Source of the DNA: JAHJRJ01 sp037443685
GTDB taxonomy: Bacteria > Bacteroidota > Ignavibacteria > UBA10030 > BY39
Length of the DNA: 12,201 bases
NCBI GenBank assembly: GCA_037443685.1
Contig: JBBINX010000070.1
Coordinates: 1 to 12,201 of the forward strand
Reading direction: 5' to 3'
This document shows positions 1 to 7,097 of this stretch, piece after piece. Each line of letters starts with the position of its first letter. The first letter of the stretch is position 1. The notes below the pieces were generated by a model. The model was not told the DNA's origin. It worked only from the letters and a program-made list of their open reading frames with translations, and searched no databases. The position numbers and the translations under genes were made by a program.

Positions 1-2485
1 CCTCCGAATCCTTTTTGCACGAGTAGGAAAAACCTATTGCTACAATTGCGGAAAAGTTGTTCAAAAAGATTCGATACAGACGATTCTCGAAAAATTAAAT
101 CAACTTGCGGCGGATGAAACGGGAGCCAAAGACGAAATAAAACTTTACATCCTGTTTCCGCTACAACTTCATCCTAAAGCAACAGTGAAACAAGAAATTG
201 AGAACTTAAAAAAACAGGGCTTCGTCAGATTATTTTGTAAGGGACAATTGATTGAATTGAGTGATAAACTTCTTCCCAAAATTTGCAAATCTGATATTTC
301 CATCGTTGTTGACAGAATAATATATAGGAAAAACGAAAACAATAATCGCATTGCTGATTCAATAGAAACCGCATTCAAAGCCAGCGGAGGTTATGCTACG
401 ATTCACCTCGTAGAAGAACAAAAAGATTTACGCTTTAACCAGCATTTCAACTGTGCTGATTGTGGAATTGATTATGAAACTCCCGACCCGCGGTTATTTT
501 CATTCAACAGTCCATTCGGTGCTTGTCCGGTTTGTCAAGGATTCGGAAGGTCAATAGGCATCGACTTGAATTTAGTAATCCCGGACAGGACAAAAACAAT
601 TTCACAAGGGGCAATTTTGCCTTGGACAACTCCGAAGTGGAAAAAGTATTTAGACGATTTACTGGCAGTAGCCGACAAGCACGATATTCGAGTTAATGTA
701 CCATTTTTCGAATTAACAGAAATAGAAGTCAACCTCCTACTAAATGGAACCGAGGATTTCGATGGAGTTTATGATTTTTTTAGACATATAGAGCGTAAAT
801 CATACAAGATCCACTATCGGTATTTTTTAAGTCGCTTCCGTGGTTACACGGTTTGTGAAATGTGTAATGGTTCGAGGTTACGAAGAGAAGCCGCCTGTAT
901 TAAAGTTGAGGAAAAATCAATCTCTGAAATTGTGCGTATGACGGTAAGCGAAGCATATAGTTTTTTTGAGAACTTAAAATTGACTAAATTCGAGTTTGAT
1001 ATAGCAAGAAGAGTACTCGAAGAAATCAAACGGCGGCTTAAATATCTGGTAGATATTAACGTTACCTACTTATCGCTCGACCGTTTAACAAGCACTTTAT
1101 CCGGCGGAGAATCACAAAGAATAAACCTTGCTACTTCGCTTGGTTCGTCTCTCGTCGGGTCTATGTACGTCTTAGATGAACCAAGTATAGGTTTGCATCC
1201 ACGTGATAATAGCAAACTTATCGATATTCTAAAATCACTTCGCAATATCGGGAATACAGTTATTGTAGTTGAACACGATCGCGATATGATGAGAGCTGCA
1301 GACACAATTGTCGATTTAGGACCCGGCGCTGGCGATAAAGGTGGTTCAATAGTATTCACCGGTACGTATGATAATATTTTGAAATCGGATGATTCGATTA
1401 CTGGAAAATATTTAGGCAGTAAGCTAGAAATTCCGCTGCCGGTAAAACACAGAACAGGTAGTACCAAGGAATTAATAATTAACGGTGCATCGCAACATAA
1501 TCTTAAGAATATTAATGTAAAAATTCCTCTCAACAAATTTGTTTGCATTACAGGAGTGAGTGGATCGGGGAAAAGCACATTAGTTATGGAGGTACTCTAC
1601 CCTGCTCTAAAGAAATTGAAGCAATCAACCACGCCAGAGGTAACAGAATATATTGTTGGAAAAGTAAAATCAATTTCGGGTACTGAGTTCATAAGCGATG
1701 TAGAACTGGTCGATCAATCTCCGATCGGAAGAACGCCGAGGTCAAACCCAGCAACTTATATAAAAATATTCGATATCATACGGGACCTTTTCGCAAAAAC
1801 TCAATCAGCGAAAATACACGGCTACACTCCGGGACATTTTTCATTTAACGTCCCTAATGGACGATGTGATGTGTGTGAGGGTAGTGGAATGCAGGTAATC
1901 GAAATGCAGTTCCTTGCCGATTTGCTGTTGACTTGTGATGCTTGTAAAGGCAAACGGTTTAAAAAGGAGGTCCTAGATATAAAATACCGTAATAAAAACA
2001 TAAACGAAGTTTTGAACTTGACTGTAACCGAAGCTATCATGTTTTTCACCCACGATGTGGCTGCAAGGAGAGCAGTAAAACTGCTGAAGGTTTTAGATGA
2101 TGTCGGTTTAGGTTATATACGATTAGGCCAACCAGCAACAACTCTCTCTGGTGGCGAAGCACAGCGCATTAAATTGGCGGCTCATCTAACCCAACAAGAA
2201 ATATTAGGAAATAAGTTGTTCATTTTCGATGAACCGACAACTGGGCTACACTTCGATGACATTTCGAAACTTATAAAATGTTTTAATTCGTTAATAGATT
2301 GTGGAAATTCCGTTTTAATAATCGAGCACAATATGGATGTAATAAAATGTGCCGATTGGATAATTGATTTAGGACCTGAAGCCGGAAACGAAGGCGGATA
2401 TGTTGTTGCTGTAGGAACACCGGAAGAAATTGCACAAAACAAATTTTCACACACAGGGAAAATTTTGAATAACTACCTCCGATAG
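1..2485 (+). CDS. uvrA: UvrA, excinuclease ABC subunit A (5'-truncated by window edge)
   Basis: UvrA is the damage-sensing ATPase of nucleotide excision repair; it loads UvrB on damaged DNA in the cytoplasm. The frame is open from base 2 with no start, so the gene begins outside the window; the GTG at 185 is internal, because the preceding codons already read as UvrA (LFARVGKTYCYNCGK). About 827 residues are present against ~940 in the family, so roughly 110 N-terminal residues with the first Walker A are missing. Visible in order: the UvrB-binding region (about 140-420), a CxxC pair zinc site (CADC near 450, CPVC near 523), first ABC signature LSGGESQRINLA (about 1097), Walker B VLDEPSIGLH (about 1168), second Walker A GVSGSGKST (about 1553), QSPIGRTPRSNPATY (about 1717), second zinc site (CDVC near 1864, CDAC near 1936), second signature LSGGEAQRIKLA (about 2144) and Walker B FDEPTTGLH (about 2224). 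All expected motifs are intact. Some Bacteroidota carry two UvrA paralogues; which one this is cannot be settled here. It converges on the mutase gene. Confidence 0.97.
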   Translation, partial: LRILFARVGKTYCYNCGKVVQKDSIQTILEKLNQLAADETGAKDEIKLYILFPLQLHPKATVKQEIENLKKQGFVRLFCKGQLIELSDKLLPKICKSDISIVVDRIIYRKNENNNRIADSIETAFKASGGYATIHLVEEQKDLRFNQHFNCADCGIDYETPDPRLFSFNSPFGACPVCQGFGRSIGIDLNLVIPDRTKTISQGAILPWTTPKWKKYLDDLLAVADKHDIRVNVPFFELTEIEVNLLLNGTEDFDGVYDFFRHIERKSYKIHYRYFLSRFRGYTVCEMCNGSRLRREAACIKVEEKSISEIVRMTVSEAYSFFENLKLTKFEFDIARRVLEEIKRRLKYLVDINVTYLSLDRLTSTLSGGESQRINLATSLGSSLVGSMYVLDEPSIGLHPRDNSKLIDILKSLRNIGNTVIVVEHDRDMMRAADTIVDLGPGAGDKGGSIVFTGTYDNILKSDDSITGKYLGSKLEIPLPVKHRTGSTKELIINGASQHNLKNINVKIPLNKFVCITGVSGSGKSTLVMEVLYPALKKLKQSTTPEVTEYIVGKVKSISGTEFISDVELVDQSPIGRTPRSNPATYIKIFDIIRDLFAKTQSAKIHGYTPGHFSFNVPNGRCDVCEGSGMQVIEMQFLADLLLTCDACKGKRFKKEVLDIKYRNKNINEVLNLTVTEAIMFFTHDVAARRAVKLLKVLDDVGLGYIRLGQPATTLSGGEAQRIKLAAHLTQQEILGNKLFIFDEPTTGLHFDDISKLIKCFNSLIDCGNSVLIIEHNMDVIKCADWIIDLGPEAGNEGGYVVAVGTPEEIAQNKFSHTGKILNNYLR

Positions 2486-2499
2486 ATAACTACTTCTTG

Positions 2500-4146
2500 T
2501 TACCCCTCTTTATACTCGCCCCACACTTTTCTAAGTACATCGGATATTTCACCGACAGTAACATAAGCTTCAACAGCTTCGAGGATCTGAGGGATTATAT
2601 TCTCAGTACATAAAGCCGCCTGTGTTAAATTATTTAAAGATGACTCAACACGGTTCATATCGCGTTTTGAACGAAGTTCTTTTAATCTATCAATTTGTTT
2701 ATCTATCACATTTTGATTTATTTTTAAAATATCGGTGTGTGTGTTTTCTTTTATGGTGAACTCATTCACTCCTACAATAACTTTCTCTTTCGATTCTATT
2801 GCTTTTTGATATTCATAAGCGGCATTAGCAATCTCAGTTTGATAAAAATGATTCTCAATCGCTTTAACAGCGCCACCCATTTTATCAATCTTATCAAGAT
2901 ATTCCATAGACCTCTTTTCGATTTCATCTGTGAGTTGTTCGATGAAATAAGAACCGCCTAACGGGTCTGCTGTCTCGGACGCACCGGATTCGCAAGCGAT
3001 TACTTGTTGAGTTCTTAGCGCAAGCCGGACCGACTCCTCGGTAGGCAGCGCAAGCGCCTCATCGCGGCTATTCGTATGCAAAGATTGGCATCCCCCTAAA
3101 ACAGCAGCTAATGCTTGCAGTGTTACACGCACAACATTATTGTCAATTTGTTGAGCAGTTAAAGTTGAGCCGGCGGTTTGAGCGTGAAAACGGAGCTTCA
3201 TCGTTTCCGGATTTTTTGCTCCAAACCGTTCCTTCATTATTTTCGCCCAAATTCGTCTTGCAGCACGAAACTTAGCAACTTCCTCAAAAATATTATTGTG
3301 AGCGTTGAAGAAAAACGATAACTGCGACCCGAACGAATCTACGTCCAAACCCGCCTCAATGGCAACTTTAACATACTCAATACCATTGGAAATCGTGAAT
3401 GCTACTTCTTGCACAGCGGTCGAACCCGCTTCACGAATATGGTAACCGCTGATAGAGATTGTATTCCATCGCGGTAAATTTTTACTGCACCAACTAAAAA
3501 TATCGGTAACTAACCGCATAGAAGGCTGCGGCGGATAGATGTAGGTTCCGCGAGCTATGTATTCTTTTAATATATCGTTCTGGATTGTTCCTGCTATTTT
3601 TGTTAAATCGGCATTCTGTTTTTTTGCGATGGCAACATACATACAAAGTAAAATCGCTGCTGTCGAGTTAATAGTCATAGAAGTAGATACTTTTTGAAGC
3701 TCGATACCATCGAACAATCGCTCCATATCAGCTAATGAATCAATCGCTACCCCGACTTTCCCTACTTCGCCCTCAGCCATCGGATGGTCGGAATCATACC
3801 CCATTTGTGTAGGTAGGTCGAAGGCAACCGATAACCCAGTAGTTCCGTGCTCAAGTAAATAACGGTATCGCTTATTGGATTCTTCAGCAGTAGCGAAACC
3901 TGCATATTGTCGCATCGTCCAGAATCGCCCGCGATACATTGTTGGGTACACTCCACGCGTAAACGGATAATCACCCGGAAAACCAAGTTCAGTTTCATAG
4001 TCGGTCTCTCCCGGCAGATAGATACGTTCGATATGAATATTTGAATCGGTTATGAATTTTTCTTTTCGTTCTTTCGATTTTTTCAAAACCGGTTTTAATA
4101 TTTCGTTTTCCCAAATTAGCTTTTTGTTTTCAACATTTTTTAACAT
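2500..4146 (-). CDS. Methylmalonyl-CoA mutase, stand-alone large (catalytic) subunit
   Basis: This subunit interconverts succinyl-CoA and (R)-methylmalonyl-CoA using adenosylcobalamin, linking the TCA cycle with propionyl-CoA metabolism. The 548 residues cover only the substrate-binding TIM barrel; the C-terminal B12-binding domain of long mutases (DxHxxG motif) is absent, as in two-gene mutases whose cobalamin subunit is a separate small protein. Motifs: YPFTRGVYPTMYRGRFWTMRQYAGF region at residues 60-84, GTIQND 186-191, GYH 234-236, QSLHTNS in the middle. Compared with Propionibacterium shermanii mutase (constant offset of 8), Y81, Q189, R199 and H236 match its Y89, Q197, R207 and H244. Isobutyryl-CoA mutases carry Phe and Gln at the Y89 and R207 positions, so methylmalonyl-CoA is the likely substrate. 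ATG start at 4146; no clear Shine-Dalgarno. The neighbours are unrelated in function, and neither the B12 subunit, the epimerase nor the MeaB-type chaperone is in the window. The symbol is left blank because mutA/mcmA/scpA naming varies. Confidence 0.93.
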   Translation of the reverse strand: MLKNVENKKLIWENEILKPVLKKSKERKEKFITDSNIHIERIYLPGETDYETELGFPGDYPFTRGVYPTMYRGRFWTMRQYAGFATAEESNKRYRYLLEHGTTGLSVAFDLPTQMGYDSDHPMAEGEVGKVGVAIDSLADMERLFDGIELQKVSTSMTINSTAAILLCMYVAIAKKQNADLTKIAGTIQNDILKEYIARGTYIYPPQPSMRLVTDIFSWCSKNLPRWNTISISGYHIREAGSTAVQEVAFTISNGIEYVKVAIEAGLDVDSFGSQLSFFFNAHNNIFEEVAKFRAARRIWAKIMKERFGAKNPETMKLRFHAQTAGSTLTAQQIDNNVVRVTLQALAAVLGGCQSLHTNSRDEALALPTEESVRLALRTQQVIACESGASETADPLGGSYFIEQLTDEIEKRSMEYLDKIDKMGGAVKAIENHFYQTEIANAAYEYQKAIESKEKVIVGVNEFTIKENTHTDILKINQNVIDKQIDRLKELRSKRDMNRVESSLNNLTQAALCTENIIPQILEAVEAYVTVGEISDVLRKVWGEYKEG

Positions 4147-4178
4147 GCTTACACTCGATTAATTTTAGAAGCTGTTAT

Positions 4179-4207
4179 AAGATAAAAATAAAACGGTTGG
4201 GATTCAA
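4179..4207 (-). promoter_or_regulatory. Possible sigma70-like promoter for the mutase gene
   Basis: Read on the - strand, TTGAAT (4207-4202, 4/6 to TTGACA) is followed by a 17-base spacer and TATCTT (4184-4179, 4/6 to TATAAT). A start about 7 bases on would leave a leader of roughly 25 bases before the ATG at 4146. The spacing is ideal but the boxes are weak and such matches are common in AT-rich DNA. The Bacteroidetes-type TTTG/TAnnTTTG pair was not seen. Confidence 0.3.
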
Positions 4208-4278
4208 GTAAACATAATAGTAGTGTGTATTGAACCATTCAGATTGATTTATTAAGTAATAGACTCCCTCGCCACAAC

Positions 4279-4320
4279 CTGCCCGCTGTCCGTATTAACG
4301 GACTTTTACTGGCTTGGCAG
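4279..4320. repeat. Intergenic palindrome, perfect 6-bp stem with outer pairing
   Basis: GTCCGT (4288-4293), loop ATTA, ACGGAC (4298-4303) form a perfect hairpin. Outside it, CTGCC (4279-4283) can pair with GGCAG (4316-4320). On the + strand the inner stem is followed by TTTTA, which superficially resembles a terminator, but no + strand gene lies close upstream. It may be part of a dispersed repeat or an RNA structure between comEC and the mutase gene; function unknown. Confidence 0.45.
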
Positions 4321-4464
4321 CAATGTATCTTGTCATATCCGAATGTTTATATCAAGCATCCATTAATAGATTCCTAAAAAAAGAATGCGGGAATGACGAT
4401 ACAAGCGGTGGAGAATTCATCCCGAAACGATTAAATTTTAAAACTAAAAACTCACAACTGATAA

Positions 4465-6867
4465 CTATCTCCAATGCACTCGCGTCCATTTCACTCCATC
4501 TGATTCAAAAATAATAGCACCTGATAAATCTGTTCGATATATATTTATTCCTTTGTTTGTTAACCTTTCCAACACTTCATTTGAAGGATGATTGAATTTG
4601 TTTAAATGACCGACCGAAATAGCAGCTTGTTGTGGATTAACATATTGTAAAAAAGATTCCCCGGTACTCGTCTTACTACCGTGATGTCCGATTTTGAGAA
4701 TACCAGCTTTCAAAAAATCCCCGTATTGGTTAATGATTTCGTTTTCCGACTTAATCTCAGCGTCGCCAGTTAAGATTAAACTCGTATTACCAAAAACTAT
4801 TTTTTTTACGATAGATTGGTTATTTAAATCTTTGATATTAGTGGTATCAAAATAACCGAAGGGATGCAAAATGTAAATGCGTACGTTTTCAGATATCAGT
4901 ATGGTATCTCCCCTTCCCACTTTTCCCCTTTTTATTTGGAGAGAATCTATTAACCGTTCATACTCGTTAAATATTTCTGTTTTTTCGAACGACCCAGCAT
5001 CAATAATTCTATCTACTTTCATATTTCTGAGGATGAAAGGCACTCCGCCTAAATGGTCATGATGCGGGTGGCTGTTGACAATCAAATCTATTTTTTTAAC
5101 TCCACTTTTTTTAAAAAACGGTAATATGAAGCGTGCGCCAGCATCCCGGTAAACGGTTTTCGGGCCTGCATCAATCAACATATTTTTGCCGTCTGCGAAT
5201 TGCAGAAATATTGCATCCCCTTGACCTACATCTAAGAATGTAACGCGCAGTTTATCCTCCTCGGCGAAAAAGATAAAATGATAAATCCAAATATTTAAAA
5301 CAATCAAAATAAAAAATAACGAACGCTTGAAAATTACCCCTCTACTCAAAGAAAACAAAAATCCAACAAATATATAGAATAGGATACCCGACCAGATTGT
5401 GAAGTTTGAATTTATGTATGAGAACGGCTGGCTTCCAAGAATTGAGACTGATTTTAATAAAAAACCGGCAACGAGTTTGGTTGCTTCTGCATAAATCGAA
5501 CCTAAGAATTGCCACATAAAAGCCGATGCCACTGTAACAATTCCGCAGGCAAGCACCAATCCCGTTAAAGGTACGATTAATAAATTTGCTGCAAGTCCGA
5601 TTATGGATATCTTCCCGAAATAGAACGATGTGAACGGCAGCGTTCCGATTGCCGCAGCAGTTGAAACACTAAAAAGTCCGATGACTGCCGTAATTACTGG
5701 GTTACTTTTAATATTTGTGGGTAAAATATTTTTGACCGATGAAATTTTGGGATAAAGCGATACGATTGAGATAACTGCCACAAATGAAAGTTGAAAACCA
5801 GGATGAAAGAGTTGCTTTGCATCAAAGAATAAGATTATCAAAGCGGCTATTGCGAGAGAATTAAATACATCTATCTTTCTTTCGAACATCATCGAACTCA
5901 ACACAATTACAGCCATAATCGTTGCCCGTACCACCGAAGGCGATTGTCCTGTAAGAAAAATATAAAATATTAAAAACAAACAGGTAATTAATATTCTCGG
6001 TTTTTCGGGTACGCGTACAGCGATCAATAATGCGAGAATAATGAGCGTAATTAAGCCCACATGCAAACCTGATACGGCGAGTATATGCATTACGCCCGCA
6101 TTAACAAAAGTTTCTTTAACTTCGTATGGTATTTCACTCCGGTCGCCAATGATTATCCCTTTTAAAAATTTTGCCTCTTCTCCACCAATAAATTCATCTA
6201 ACTTCTCACCGATTGAACCACGAAGTGGAAATACGACCTCAGAAAAAAAAGGATTACCGCTTTTATCGATGATTTTTATTTCATTCCCATCTTCAAAAAA
6301 TATTCTTGCATATATATCGTTAATATTCAAATAATTTCTCAAATCGAACTCACCGGGATTTCGAACACTGCCCGGATATACTAACTGTGCAAACACCTGT
6401 ATTTTTGTTCCGTAAATCAGCGAATCTATGAATCTTTCTGTTAGTCTATCTCTGCCTATAGATACAAGAACACCTCCGAATGTTTTAATGATATTATTAT
6501 CCATGAAAATTTTTTCTGCTTCAATAACAAATTGGATATTTTCATTTTTTATCTTTGGCGGATCAGTAACTACCGCTTCCACTGTAACCCAATTATGCAA
6601 CTCGATAAATCTTTCTACCTGATTATTGGGAATATATTTCGCATCAATTGTAATTTTAAAAATCCCTAACGCAAACAGAAGGGATATTATCAACAGTTGT
6701 AGAGTTTGAGATGATTCCTTGAAAAAAATTAAGCTGATAACTACAATTAAAAATAATAGGATTAGAAAACCGAGTAAGTACCATAAGGAAAAAGAGAATT
6801 GCCATCCGATTAATATACCGGATAAGAACGGGAGGCAGAATTTTACAGCCGGTCTGTTCGCCAGCAT
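4465..6867 (-). CDS. comEC: ComEC/Rec2-family competence protein (DNA uptake channel with MBL domain)
   Basis: ComEC is the inner-membrane channel that moves single-stranded DNA into the cytoplasm during natural transformation. The 800 residues are full length and in the usual order: N-terminal membrane segments (about 9-70), a soluble beta-rich DUF4131-type/OB-like segment (about 75-205), the polytopic Competence domain (about 225-535, with FLKGIIIGDRSEIP at 234-247 and the hallmark HILAVSGLHVGL at 261-272), and a C-terminal metallo-beta-lactamase domain (about 540-800). That domain has FLDVGQGDAIFL (544-555), the metal motif SHPHHDHLGG (599-608, the HxHxDH pattern), LTGDAE (699-704) and GHHGS (727-731), so the proposed nuclease metal site appears complete. 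ATG start at 6867, directly before the typical 'RPA' opening; no Shine-Dalgarno is evident. It follows the metalloenzyme gene on the same strand but is now separated from it by a MITE-like insertion. Whether the cell is naturally competent cannot be told from this gene alone. Confidence 0.95.
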   Translation of the reverse strand: MLANRPAVKFCLPFLSGILIGWQFSFSLWYLLGFLILLFLIVVISLIFFKESSQTLQLLIISLLFALGIFKITIDAKYIPNNQVERFIELHNWVTVEAVVTDPPKIKNENIQFVIEAEKIFMDNNIIKTFGGVLVSIGRDRLTERFIDSLIYGTKIQVFAQLVYPGSVRNPGEFDLRNYLNINDIYARIFFEDGNEIKIIDKSGNPFFSEVVFPLRGSIGEKLDEFIGGEEAKFLKGIIIGDRSEIPYEVKETFVNAGVMHILAVSGLHVGLITLIILALLIAVRVPEKPRILITCLFLIFYIFLTGQSPSVVRATIMAVIVLSSMMFERKIDVFNSLAIAALIILFFDAKQLFHPGFQLSFVAVISIVSLYPKISSVKNILPTNIKSNPVITAVIGLFSVSTAAAIGTLPFTSFYFGKISIIGLAANLLIVPLTGLVLACGIVTVASAFMWQFLGSIYAEATKLVAGFLLKSVSILGSQPFSYINSNFTIWSGILFYIFVGFLFSLSRGVIFKRSLFFILIVLNIWIYHFIFFAEEDKLRVTFLDVGQGDAIFLQFADGKNMLIDAGPKTVYRDAGARFILPFFKKSGVKKIDLIVNSHPHHDHLGGVPFILRNMKVDRIIDAGSFEKTEIFNEYERLIDSLQIKRGKVGRGDTILISENVRIYILHPFGYFDTTNIKDLNNQSIVKKIVFGNTSLILTGDAEIKSENEIINQYGDFLKAGILKIGHHGSKTSTGESFLQYVNPQQAAISVGHLNKFNHPSNEVLERLTNKGINIYRTDLSGAIIFESDGVKWTRVHWR

Positions 6868-6899
6868 AAAAGATTCTAGATTTAGATATTAGATTTGGG

Positions 6900-6905
6900 A
6901 TTATA
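6900..6905 (-). promoter_or_regulatory. Possible -10 box upstream of comEC
   Basis: A perfect TATAAT on the - strand (6905-6900) lies about 33 bases before the comEC ATG, in a very AT-rich stretch. No good -35 box is found at 16-18 bases; the position falls on the TAATT duplication at the edge of the inserted element. Chance occurrence is quite possible. Confidence 0.22.
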
Positions 6906-6922
6906 TTTTTATACTAATGCTT

Positions 6923-7097
6923 TAATTACTGATGTTACGCAAAACACAAAATTGACCACTGATGACACAGATTAAACTGATGTACACAGATTTAAATCCG
7001 TGAGAATCAATCAAAATCTGCGTCATCCTCGTTCTATTATTCATTAAATCGTTTATTTTTCTCATAAAAGTTGAACTTTGAGCAACATCAGTTAATT
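6923..7097. mobile_element. MITE-like element (165 bp) with 16-bp inverted ends and 5-bp target duplication
   Basis: The element proper runs 6928-7092. Its left end ACTGATGTTACGCAAA (6928-6943) is matched by its right end read on the other strand, ACTGATGTTGCTCAAA (7092-7077), 14 of 16 identical. It is flanked by the direct repeat TAATT at 6923-6927 and 7093-7097, as left by transposition. There is no room for a transposase, so it would be non-autonomous. Its right edge coincides with the last base of the TAA stop of the metalloenzyme gene; removal of the element and one TAATT restores the same TAA and leaves about 54 bases to comEC. The IS family that would move it is not recognised. Confidence 0.6.
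6956..7033. repeat. Large imperfect palindrome inside the MITE-like element
   Basis: The left arm (6956-6993) contains gatgacacagatt and acacagattt; the right arm (6994-7033) carries their reverse complements as aaatccgtg and aatctgcgtcatc, abutting at the ttt|aaa centre with no loop. Roughly three quarters of positions pair, the best block being aatctgtgtcatc against aatctgcgtcatc (12/13). This wording (cacagatt..., ...ctgtgtcatc) resembles intergenic repeats found in many copies in FCB-group genomes; that is from memory, not a search. Confidence 0.6.

Larger units (their letters stand above)
4147..4464. other. 318-base intergenic region between comEC and the mutase gene
   Basis: No convincing gene is seen. 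The region holds a possible promoter for the mutase gene near its left end, a perfect 6-bp hairpin inside a larger paired segment (4279-4320), and a degenerate hairpin ATTCC (4370-4374) / GGAAT (4390-4394) in a context (attcct...gcgggaatgacg) that resembles dispersed intergenic palindromes of many bacteria. The last ~35 bases before the comEC stop are A-rich on the + strand (T-rich after comEC on the transcribed strand), without a stem that would make a clear terminator. A 66-codon frame at 4314-4514 runs into comEC antisense and looks spurious. Confidence 0.6.

Noticed and set aside
185..187. GTG at 185 as the start of a short UvrA-like gene
   Set aside because: The frame is open from the window edge and the codons before it encode conserved UvrA sequence, so it is an internal valine codon.
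1066..1578. 170-codon open frame antisense to uvrA
   Set aside because: It lies wholly opposite the conserved ABC signature and Walker B of UvrA; its length is a by-product of the codon use of that strand, and its sequence shows no domain.
2486..2499. Shared terminator between convergent uvrA and mutase genes
   Set aside because: The 14-base gap and its surroundings have no stem with a T-run in either direction.
4288..4308. Intrinsic terminator on the + strand (hairpin followed by TTTTA)
   Set aside because: The only upstream + strand gene, uvrA, ends 1.8 kb away beyond the oppositely directed mutase gene, and the T-run is short.
4261..4330. Cobalamin riboswitch upstream of the B12-dependent mutase
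   Set aside because: Pieces resembling B12-box wording (GCCAG, GCGGGCAGG) occur, but not in the canonical order or on one strand with the needed GGTG/CCCGC…CTGT elements. Position and gene made it tempting, but the sequence does not support it.
4314..4514. Small + strand gene of 66 codons in the comEC-mutase gap
   Set aside because: It spans repeat-like intergenic DNA and runs antisense into the comEC 3' end, has no ribosome site and no recognisable motif.
7060..7091. Terminator after the metalloenzyme gene (AAAGTTCAACTTT)
   Set aside because: The stem is at most 4 bp of A/T-rich pairing with a tiny loop, and it lies in the right end of the inserted element; not stable enough to claim.
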